Source: Streptomyces sp. CB02058 (GTDB taxonomy: Bacteria > Actinomycetota > Actinomycetes > Streptomycetales > Streptomycetaceae). From it: 64,000 nt of DNA. Of this stretch, positions 25,786-32,454 are shown in pieces; the first letter of the stretch is position 1, and each line of letters opens with the position of its first letter. The stretch lies in the NCBI RefSeq assembly GCF_001905505.1, contig NZ_LIPG01000001.1, positions 310,001 through 374,000 of the forward strand, in the 5' to 3' direction. A program made the position numbers and the translations under genes. The notes under the pieces are model-generated. The model was not told the origin of the DNA, ran no database searches, and was given only the letters and a program-made list of their open reading frames with translations.

Positions 25786-25959
25786 GACCCCATTCCACCG
25801 CCTCGCGCCCGGTCGCGGGACGTCGACGCGTTTGCGCTCGGTCGCGGACACGCCGACGGCGGACCACGGGGGTGGTCCGCCGTCGGTGAGACAGGACGCG
25901 GGGAGCCGCGGAGAGGCCGCGGCGCCCGGTTGTGTGCGGGGGAGTCGTGTGCTGGGCGC

Positions 25960-26607
25960 CTACCTGACCGGCTTCTTGCCGGTGATGCCGAGATGGACCA
26001 ACAGGGCGAGGTTCGGCCGGATTTCGGCCTGCTTCACACCCCAGGCGGTGAAGCCCTTCTGGTGCGAGGCGACCCCCGCCAGCATGACGACCACGGAACC
26101 GGCCACGGCCGCGGGGCTGACGTCCTTGTCCACCTTGCCCTTGGACTGGAGCTCCTTGACCGAGTCCGTCAGGGAGTTGGTGACCGAGTTGAGGACCTTC
26201 ATGCGGATCTTGGAGAACCGTTTGTCTCCCTCGGCCGCACCGAGATCGACGACCCTGAGGATCGCGTCGTGGCGGCGCCAGAAGTCGAGGAATCCGTCGA
26301 CGAGTTCTTCGGAGGTCTGCCAGCCGGCCTTGCCGACCCAGGAACGGCCGCTGACCAGTTCGGTCAGTCCGGTGCCTTCCTTGACCATTTCCTCTGCGAG
26401 TTCGAGAACGGCGCCCTCGACATCGGGGAAATACTGGTAGAAAGTCGCGGGTGAAGTCCCCGCCTTCCGGGCCACGTCGATGACTTTGACGTCCCGGTAC
26501 GGCGAGGAGCTGAGCATCTCGCTGAGGCAGTCGAGCAGCTTCTGCCGCGTCGCCTGACCTCGCCGACCAGCCACGCGGCCGTCGACGGTGCGTACTTGTC
26601 CTGTCAT
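25960..26607 (-). CDS. TetR-family transcriptional regulator
   Basis: 215 residues. The N-terminal TetR HTH (about 15-62) includes 'TRQKLLDCLSEMLSSSPYRD' and recognition helix 'TSPATFYQYFPDVEGAVLE'. The C-terminal ligand/dimer domain has a hydrophobic last helix. The ligand is unknown. It is divergent from the VOC gene across a 517-bp gap carrying tandem repeats and a DnaA-box cluster. The same order (TetR, VOC protein, afsK) is what I recall upstream of S. coelicolor afsK. Confidence 0.9.
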   Translation of the reverse strand: MTGQVRTVDGRVAGRRGQATRQKLLDCLSEMLSSSPYRDVKVIDVARKAGTSPATFYQYFPDVEGAVLELAEEMVKEGTGLTELVSGRSWVGKAGWQTSEELVDGFLDFWRRHDAILRVVDLGAAEGDKRFSKIRMKVLNSVTNSLTDSVKELQSKGKVDKDVSPAAVAGSVVVMLAGVASHQKGFTAWGVKQAEIRPNLALLVHLGITGKKPVR

Positions 26608-26718
26608 GCCGTCAGCTTACCGAGGGGTGATCCGAGCGCGATTCGGCTGACTGCAAATGGGGAACGGCCCAGTGCGCACGGGGTGAGCGGCGCAATTCAC
26701 GGTGATGCGGAAGCAGTT

Positions 26719-26810
26719 TTTTCCGCCGGTGTCGCGTTTTCCGCCGGTGCCGCGCTTTATCGAATTGCGCTCCCCCTGCAGTGCGCCTTGCGCTCCCCCT
26801 GCTGTGCGCC
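26719..26810. repeat. Two adjacent short tandem duplications
   Basis: Copies 26719-26736 and 26737-26754 are 18 bp each (TTTTCCGCCGGTG plus CCGCG or TCGCG) and differ at one base. Ten bases later, 26765-26787 and 26788-26810 are 23 bp each (TTGCGCTCCCCCTGC core) and also differ at one base. The two units are unrelated to each other. Confidence 0.8.
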
Positions 26811-26883
26811 CCGGGGCGTGCCCCAGGGGTGCACCCCCGGACCGCGCTCCCCGGCTGTGCCGGGGTGCTCCGGAGTGATCGTG

Positions 26884-26917
26884 TTATCAACAGCCTGTGG
26901 ATAACTTCGGTGGACAA
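26884..26917. promoter_or_regulatory. Cluster of three DnaA-box-like 9-mers
   Basis: TTATCAACA (26884-26892, plus strand, one mismatch to TTATCCACA), TTATCCACA on the minus strand (26896-26904, perfect) and TTGTCCACC on the minus strand (26909-26917, one mismatch to TTGTCCACA) lie within 34 bp. No dnaA or dnaN gene is in the window, so this is not oriC. It could titrate DnaA or link local transcription to DnaA. Confidence 0.55.
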
Positions 26918-27124
26918 CCTCCGTCCACGGGGGTCGCGAAACCTTCACGATGAGGGCAAAGGTTCTATTCAGGCTCCCCGGGGCGCGCCACGCGGCCCCC
27001 GGCGCTACGTTGAGTGTGACGGGCGTCACCGCCGCTCCCGTCGCGGTGCCCAGTGATCCACAGGCGTCCGTGGCGGCCACTGCCACCGCACCGCGCCCCT
27101 CACCACGACGGAAGGACCCGGGCC

Positions 27125-27928
27125 ATGGCCGTATTCGCGCAGTCCGCGCCGTGCTGGGTGGATGTGCAGCTCTCCGACCTGGAGGCCGGCAAGCGCTTCT
27201 ACGGCGGGCTCTTCGGCTGGACCTTCCGCGCCGGCGACGGCATGCCCTTCGCGGACGCGTACAGCGGCGGCGAACTCGTCGCCGCGCTCGCCGCCAAGCA
27301 GGACGGACGCATGCCCACGACCTGGGGCGTCTACTTCGCCACCGACGACATCCTCGCCACCGTCGCCCTGATCCGTAAGGCGGGCGGCCAGGTGATCACC
27401 GATCCGGTGCGGGCCGACCGGGCCGGTGTCCTCGCCCAGGCGGCGGACCCCGGCGGCGCGGTCTTCGGGCTCTGGCAGGCGGGCGACCGGGCCGGCTTCG
27501 AGAAGCAGAACGCGCCGGGCTCCTTCTGCTGGACCGAGGTCTACACCCGGCAGCCGGAGCGCGTGGACGCCTTCTACGAAGAGGTCTTCGGCTTCCAGGG
27601 GACCGACATCGAGCTCCCGGGCGGCGAGGGCGGCTCGGGCCGGCCCGAGCCCTTCCGTGTGTGGTCGCCCGCGGGCACCGAGCCGGGGGAGGACACCGCG
27701 ATCGGCGGACGTGCCGTGATCACGGACGCGTTCCCCGAGATGATGCCCAGTTACTTCCTCAACTACTTCGCCGTGGCCGACTGCGTCGGCGTCGCCGAGA
27801 CCGCCGTACGCCTCGGTGGCCGGATCACGGCCCCGCCCATGGACATCCCGTACGGGCGGATGGCGGTCCTCCAGGACGACCAGGGCGCGGCGTTCGCCGT
27901 GCTTCAGCCGACCGAGCTCCTTCCGTAG
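27125..27928 (+). CDS. VOC (glyoxalase-fold) protein upstream of afsK
   Basis: 267 residues with two vicinal-oxygen-chelate modules (about 5-125 and 135-265). The first opens '[23 protein letters not shown]' (quoted in part), the second '[20 protein letters not shown]'. It resembles the CFP30B-type glyoxalase/bleomycin-resistance-like proteins of actinobacteria. Metal ligands are not clearly retained, so it may be non-catalytic. Position directly upstream of afsK and size near that of KbpA (the AfsK autophosphorylation inhibitor, about 250 residues as I recall) make it a KbpA candidate, but this identity is inferred. ATG 27125 has GGAAGG upstream. Confidence 0.75.
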   Translation: MAVFAQSAPCWVDVQLSDLEAGKRFYGGLFGWTFRAGDGMPFADAYSGGELVAALAAKQDGRMPTTWGVYFATDDILATVALIRKAGGQVITDPVRADRAGVLAQAADPGGAVFGLWQAGDRAGFEKQNAPGSFCWTEVYTRQPERVDAFYEEVFGFQGTDIELPGGEGGSGRPEPFRVWSPAGTEPGEDTAIGGRAVITDAFPEMMPSYFLNYFAVADCVGVAETAVRLGGRITAPPMDIPYGRMAVLQDDQGAAFAVLQPTELLP

Positions 27929-28121
27929 CGGGCCGGAAGGTGTCCTGAAAGGGGTGGAGTGCCGTAAGACACCCCGATCCGCCCCCGGGTTCGCAACCGG
28001 GCGCCGAGCCAGGAAGAATCAGGGTGCGCACCGCCAGGTGGTGCCCAGCGGTGAGACGCTGCACGGGGCGGGAATTCGCGGGCTTCTGTTCCTGAGGTCC
28101 GTACGGGGAGGTGGCAGGCAA

Positions 28122-30473
28122 GTGGAGCAGCTGACGCAGCATGACCCGAGGCGGATCGGCCCGTTCGAGGTGCTGGGACGGCTCGGAGCCGGCGGCATGG
28201 GGCTGGTCTATCTCGCGCGGTCGGCGTCGGGCCGGCGGGTGGCGATCAAGACCGTGCGGACGGAACTGGCCGAGGACCAGCTGTTCCGGGTCCGTTTCAC
28301 GCGTGAGGTGGAGGCCGCGCGCGCGGTCAGCGGCTTCTACACCGCGGCCGTCGTGGACGCGGACCCCCGGGCGGCCGTTCCCTGGCTGGCCACCGCCTAC
28401 GTCCCCGCACCCTCCCTCGAGGAGATAGTGAGTGAGTGCGGTCCGATGCCGACGCAGGCCGTGCGCTGGCTGGCCGCCGGGATCGCGGAGGCACTCCAGT
28501 CGATCCACGGGGCCGGTCTCGTCCACCGCGACCTGAAGCCGTCCAACGTCCTCGTGGTCGAGGACGGGCCGCGCGTCATCGACTTCGGCATCGCGTCCGG
28601 CGTCTCCAACACCCGCCTGACCATGACGAACGTGGCGGTGGGCACCCCCGCCTACATGTCCCCGGAGCAGGCCCGTGACTCGCGCAGCGTGACCGGCGCG
28701 AGCGACATCTTCTCGCTGGGCTCGACCCTCGTCTTCGCGGCGACCGGGCACGCGCCCTTCCACGGGGCGAACCCGGTCGAGACCGTGTTCATGCTGCTGC
28801 GGGAGGGCCCCGACACCGAGGGGCTGCCCGACGACCTGCGCCCGCTCATCGAGTCCTGCATGCAGATGGACGCGACCCGGCGGCCCAGCCCCGCGGACCT
28901 CCAGGCCCAGCTGGCCCCGCACCTGTTCGCCTCGGGCAGCGACGACAGCGGCACCGCCTCGGCCTGGCTGCCGGGCGTCGCCACCGCCATGATCGAACAG
29001 CGGCGCGGCGGCGGCCGTGCCGTCGCCGTCGCGCCCGCCCCCGTGGTCGTGCCGCCGCCCCCGTCCCAGCCGCCGCCCGGCGCAGACCCGGACGGCGCGT
29101 GGCGCGGCGGCGACCTGCGGACCGGGCCGGCCCTCGACGGCGGCCCCGTGCACCTGCCCGGAGCGAAGGTGCCGATCGGCCCCGGGCCGCGCCCCGTGGA
29201 CGTACGGGGCCCCGCCGCCGCGCACGCCGACCCGGCCACCGGCTGGGTGCGCCCGCCCGGCGGGCCGGGCGCCGGGGCGGCCACCGCGCCGGTGCCCGCC
29301 CCCGCGCAGGCACCCGACGCGGCCCCCGCCGCGCCGGAGCGCTGGCGGCCGTGGCGTTTCCGCATGTCGAACGATGTGTGGGGCACCCCCGTCGTGGTCG
29401 ACGACCTGCTGTACGTGACGTCCTTCGAGGTCCACGCGCTGGACGTGGGCAACGGCAGACGCCAGTTCAAGACCCGCGACGTGGCCTGGACGATGACCGT
29501 CGACGGCGGCCGCATCCACGCGTCGGACGGCCCGTCCCTGTACGCGCTGGACGCGGCCACCGGCGCCGAGCGGTGGCGGCTCCAGACCGACGCCTGGGTG
29601 TACGCCCTCAAGGCCGACCGGGGCACCGTCCTGACCGCGACACGCGGCGGCGGCGTACAGGCGTGGGAGGCGTCCAGCGGCGAGAAGCTGTGGGAGACCT
29701 CCGGCGCCCAGACGGACTTCGAGACGCCGGAGGCCGGGCCGGTCATCCACGAGGGCACGGTGTTCCTGTGGCAGGACGCCCGGCTGCGGGCCGTCGAGGC
29801 CCGCACCGGCACCGAGCGGTGGTCCTACCCCGTGGGCGACGCCGCGTCCTGCGGCGGGGTGCCGGTCCGGGTGACGCCCGCGTCCGACGGCTTCGTCTAC
29901 GTCGCCGCGGGCACCCGGGTGCTGGCCGTGGACGCGGTCTCGGGCCGGGTCCGCTGGCACTTCGAGTCACCGGCCGTCTTCCTCTCCCCGCCCGCCTTCG
30001 CGCCCGGCCCCGCGGTCACGGGCGGCGGGGTGTACCTCGCCGACTACCTCGGCACCGTGTACGCCCTGGACGCCCAGACCGGCAAGGACCGCTGGCGGAT
30101 CGCGACCGAGGCCCGGAAGTCCATCGAGCCCGTGCTGGTCACGGCGGGCAATGTGCACGTCGGCAGCGGCAGCGCGCTGTACACGCTGGACGCGGTGACC
30201 GGGACGCCCAAGTGGCGCTTCGCGGCGGGCGGCGAGGTCGTCGGCGCGCCGGTCGTCGCGGACGGCCGGGTCCACTTCGGCTCGGCGGACCATGTGCTCT
30301 ACACCCTGGACGCGGCGGGCGGCCAGCTCCGCTGGAAGCTGGCCACGGGCGGCGAGATCACGGGCTCCCCGGTGGCGCGGGCGGGCGTCGTGTACGCGTG
30401 CAGCAAGGACCGCTGCGTCTACGCTCTGGACGCGCTGAAGGGCACCGGCACGGGGAACAGGGCGCGGGCCTGA
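28122..30473 (+). CDS. afsK: Ser/Thr protein kinase AfsK
   Basis: 783 residues from GTG 28122, close to the ~800 of S. coelicolor AfsK. The Hanks-type kinase domain (about 5-270) has P-loop '[17 protein letters not shown]', VAIK lysine, HRDLKPSN (near residue 131) and DFGIA (near 154). A Pro/Ala-rich linker (about 300-400) and a PQQ-type beta-propeller (about 405-780, with repeats such as '[14 protein letters not shown]') follow. No transmembrane helix separates them, consistent with AfsK being a cytoplasmic protein loosely attached to the membrane. AfsK autophosphorylates and phosphorylates AfsR to stimulate antibiotic synthesis, and also phosphorylates DivIVA at hyphal tips. Confidence 0.93.
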   Translation: MEQLTQHDPRRIGPFEVLGRLGAGGMGLVYLARSASGRRVAIKTVRTELAEDQLFRVRFTREVEAARAVSGFYTAAVVDADPRAAVPWLATAYVPAPSLEEIVSECGPMPTQAVRWLAAGIAEALQSIHGAGLVHRDLKPSNVLVVEDGPRVIDFGIASGVSNTRLTMTNVAVGTPAYMSPEQARDSRSVTGASDIFSLGSTLVFAATGHAPFHGANPVETVFMLLREGPDTEGLPDDLRPLIESCMQMDATRRPSPADLQAQLAPHLFASGSDDSGTASAWLPGVATAMIEQRRGGGRAVAVAPAPVVVPPPPSQPPPGADPDGAWRGGDLRTGPALDGGPVHLPGAKVPIGPGPRPVDVRGPAAAHADPATGWVRPPGGPGAGAATAPVPAPAQAPDAAPAAPERWRPWRFRMSNDVWGTPVVVDDLLYVTSFEVHALDVGNGRRQFKTRDVAWTMTVDGGRIHASDGPSLYALDAATGAERWRLQTDAWVYALKADRGTVLTATRGGGVQAWEASSGEKLWETSGAQTDFETPEAGPVIHEGTVFLWQDARLRAVEARTGTERWSYPVGDAASCGGVPVRVTPASDGFVYVAAGTRVLAVDAVSGRVRWHFESPAVFLSPPAFAPGPAVTGGGVYLADYLGTVYALDAQTGKDRWRIATEARKSIEPVLVTAGNVHVGSGSALYTLDAVTGTPKWRFAAGGEVVGAPVVADGRVHFGSADHVLYTLDAAGGQLRWKLATGGEITGSPVARAGVVYACSKDRCVYALDALKGTGTGNRARA

Positions 30474-30477
30474 CGCC

Positions 30478-31146
30478 TCAGGGATGGGGCGGCCGGTACC
30501 GGTCCGGGTCGTGCCGCTCCCCCTCGTCGGGGTACTGCACGGGGTACTGCGCGGTGTCCTCGTCGCCGCGGGGAGCCCGGTGCCGGCCGGGCCCGGTGTA
30601 CGGATCGGCCTCCGGCTCGGGCCCCGGCGACGTCTGCGCGGACGGGCCGGGCTCCTGCGTCGGCGGCCAGGTGTCCGGGTGGTCGTCCGGCGGCACGGGA
30701 AACGGCTCGGCGGTGCGGCCGGACCGCTCCGCCCTCCGGCGCCCCGACATCACCAGCGCGCCCAGCAGGAGCAGGACACCGCCCGCCAGCGCCTGCGCGA
30801 CACCCCACCGGAGCCCGGACCCCTCGCTGTCGACCGACAGACCGTCCGCCGCCTGCCCCTGGCGGACCATCCACAGCACGGTGAAGCCCAGGACGATCAG
30901 GCCCGCGAGAGCCACCACCCAGCGCGAGCGCAGGACGACCCCCACGAGGGTCACCAGCGCGGCGAAGAGGAACGGCAGCAGGATCGAGGCCATCACGGAC
31001 GACGAGACGCCGGTTATGCCGTCGAAGAGGTCCTGGATGCGGTAGTCCCGCCCCAGGCGGTCCGTGTACCAGAGCTGGAAAGGGCTCTGGACGGCCGCCG
31101 CGGCTCCCACGAGTGCGACGACGGAGCCGAGGACATTGCGGATCAT
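30478..31146 (-). CDS. Four-helix membrane protein with Pro-rich tail
   Basis: 222 residues from ATG 31146 (GGGAGG upstream). Helices lie at about 5-25, 50-72, 75-97 and 112-133. The C-terminal ~85 residues are hydrophilic, rich in Pro, Asp, Glu and Arg, and predicted to be disordered ('DEDTAQYPVQYPDEGERHDP'). Its stop is four bases from the afsK stop, so the genes converge tightly. The TAQY motif recalls the TQY motifs of the protein at 9616 and could be a kinase site. The function is unknown; it lies where S. coelicolor has SCO4424. Confidence 0.7.
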   Translation of the reverse strand: MIRNVLGSVVALVGAAAAVQSPFQLWYTDRLGRDYRIQDLFDGITGVSSSVMASILLPFLFAALVTLVGVVLRSRWVVALAGLIVLGFTVLWMVRQGQAADGLSVDSEGSGLRWGVAQALAGGVLLLLGALVMSGRRRAERSGRTAEPFPVPPDDHPDTWPPTQEPGPSAQTSPGPEPEADPYTGPGRHRAPRGDEDTAQYPVQYPDEGERHDPDRYRPPHP

Positions 31147-31398
31147 CGCCAGCCTCCCGGGCCATGGCGCACGGCTGTGCGCACCGCTCCCCGGCTCGAC
31201 GCTACGCCTGGCCGATCTTCCCTGCCATCGGAGGAGTCCGGCCGGGGGAGTCCGCCCGTGGACCCGCCGCAGACCATGACGAGACCGTGACAGGGCCATG
31301 ACCGAGCCATGGGTAATCGCCCGGAATGCTGTGCGTTACGTTGTCGCGCGGCCGTGCGGCGGCCGAGGTAGCCGACTACTCCGAGGGGGACTGCGTCG

Positions 31399-31932
31399 AT
31401 GATGCGGCGAAGGATCAGGTTCGCGGCGGTACTGGTGGTGGTGGTGCTCGCGCTCACCGGATTCTCCACGTCCAGCAGCGGCGGCAAGGGCGGGAAGAGC
31501 CGCAGCGGCAAGAGCAGCAGCTCGGGCGGTGGATGCTCGAACTCCAAGAAGAGCAACGGCGGTTACCACGACTACGACGACGATGACGACTACAGCGGCT
31601 CGTCGGGCTCGTCCGGCGGCTCGTCCGGCTCGACGCCCGGCCCCACCGCCTCGGACGCCCCGGAGGTCCGTGTCGTCAGCTGCGCCCTGCCCAGGAAGGG
31701 CAAGCGCAAGGCGGTCACGTACTCGACGGTGGAGATCCGGTCGACGGCGAGCGTGGAGGAGACCTACGAGGTCGACGTGACGTTCGTGGACGCCAAGGGC
31801 CTGACCGTCGACACGGGCGAGGCCATGGTCGACCTCGGCTACGGCGAGACCAGGACCGTCAAGGTGAAGATGGACAGCCCGGGTCTCGTCTCCCGGGTGA
31901 AGCGGTGCCTGGTCACGGCGGAGACCTTCTGA
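31399..31932 (+). CDS. Small exported protein with low-complexity linker
   Basis: 177 residues. The signal peptide is 'MMRRRIRFAAVLVVVVLALTG', followed by a Gly/Ser/Lys stretch, an Asp cluster (DYDDDDDY, about 57-64) and a Ser/Gly linker. The C-terminal ~85-residue domain is beta-rich ('EVRVVSCALPRKGKRKAVTY', with Cys in VSCAL and KRCLV, possibly disulphide-linked). It resembles FxLYD/immunoglobulin-like exported domains of Streptomyces. No lipobox Cys is present. It is divergent from the membrane protein, and its partner is unknown. Confidence 0.7.
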   Translation: MMRRRIRFAAVLVVVVLALTGFSTSSSGGKGGKSRSGKSSSSGGGCSNSKKSNGGYHDYDDDDDYSGSSGSSGGSSGSTPGPTASDAPEVRVVSCALPRKGKRKAVTYSTVEIRSTASVEETYEVDVTFVDAKGLTVDTGEAMVDLGYGETRTVKVKMDSPGLVSRVKRCLVTAETF

Positions 31933-32091
31933 GGCATCGACGACGCAGGCGGGGGCCCGGGCCGTGCGGCTCGGGCCCTGCGGCGCGAAGTGATCGAACG
32001 TCGGCGCGATTCCGCGAGCGTACGCGGACACGCAGCGGCCGCGACGGCGCCCCCTCCGCGCCGCCGCGGCCGTTCCCCGTGCAGGTGAGGT

Positions 32092-32259
32092 CTACTTGGC
32101 CGGCTCGCTCGTGGCATGCGCGTCCTGAGTGGTGATCTCCTCGCCCGTGGCGTGCGCGTCCGTCGGCTTGAGCGGCGAACCGGTCGCGTGGGCGTCCTGA
32201 GTGGTGATCTCCTCGCCGGTCGCGTGCGCGTCCGTCGGCTTGAGGATCTTGTCAGCCAT
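32092..32259 (-). CDS. afsS: AfsS, small repeat-containing activator
   Basis: 55 residues from ATG 32259 (AGGAG nine bases upstream), similar in length to S. coelicolor AfsS (63). The sequence is four copies of a DAHAT unit in alternating contexts: PTDAHATGEE, TQDAHATGSP, PTDAHATGEE and TQDAHATSEP. AfsS, annotated as 'sigma-like protein' in many genomes, is transcribed under control of phosphorylated AfsR and stimulates pathway-specific activators by an unknown mechanism. It lies 195 bp downstream of afsR on the same strand. The protein is acidic and hydrophilic with no signal peptide. Confidence 0.92.
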   Translation of the reverse strand: MADKILKPTDAHATGEEITTQDAHATGSPLKPTDAHATGEEITTQDAHATSEPAK

Positions 32260-32299
32260 GAAGCTCAACTCCTGAAAAGGTTCTGGCAGCGGATGGGTG

Positions 32300-32339
32300 G
32301 GCCCGCCCGGCGGTTCCCCCGTGGATCGCCGGGCGGGCC
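32300..32339 (-). terminator. 13-bp perfect hairpin between afsR and afsS
   Basis: GGCCCGCCCGGCG (32300-32312) and CGCCGGGCGGGCC (32327-32339) pair perfectly around a 14-base loop. If the afsS start site is near 32347, the hairpin lies in the first 50 nt of the afsS leader; otherwise it would end afsR transcripts. There is no T-run. It could act as terminator, attenuator or 5' stabiliser. Confidence 0.55.
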
Positions 32340-32351
32340 TTCCAGGGCCGT

Positions 32352-32407
32352 TCACCCTAACGGTGAGGCCACTCGCCGATCCGTCTGCCCCCCGATGCGA
32401 CGGATCG
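32352..32407 (-). promoter_or_regulatory. afsS promoter region with 9-bp dyad
   Basis: On the minus strand TAGGGT (plus 32354-32359) fits a -10 box and lies inside a small dyad TCACC-N5-GGTGA (32352-32366). GTTCACC (32350-32356) also matches a PHO-box half-site. No good -35 is present. Instead a perfect inverted repeat, CGATCCGTC (32377-32385) with GACGGATCG (32399-32407), covers about -30 to -60, where AfsR is known to bind at afsS. Activator dependence is inferred. Confidence 0.5.
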
Positions 32408-32454
32408 ATGAGTAAGAGAGTGCCGGGGGGCGATAAACGATTGATGAACGCCCG

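Larger units (their letters stand above)
26608..27124. other. 517-bp divergent gap with repeats and DnaA boxes
   Basis: No gene is supported. The gap is unusually repetitive: an 18-bp tandem pair (26719-26754), a 23-bp tandem pair (26765-26810), self-complementary CCCCGGGGCGTGCCCCAGGG just after them, and three DnaA-like boxes (26884-26917). Local A+T content rises around 26710-26760 and 26880-26920. Promoters for the TetR and VOC genes should also lie here but I could not place them. Confidence 0.5.

Noticed and set aside
26884..26917. Chromosomal replication origin
   Set aside because: Only three DnaA-like boxes are present and dnaA, dnaN and rpmH are absent; Streptomyces oriC has many more boxes between dnaA and dnaN.
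32260..32355. Longer AfsS starting at 32355
   Set aside because: The extra residues are translated from the leader hairpin, while AGGAG and the match to known AfsS length support ATG 32259.
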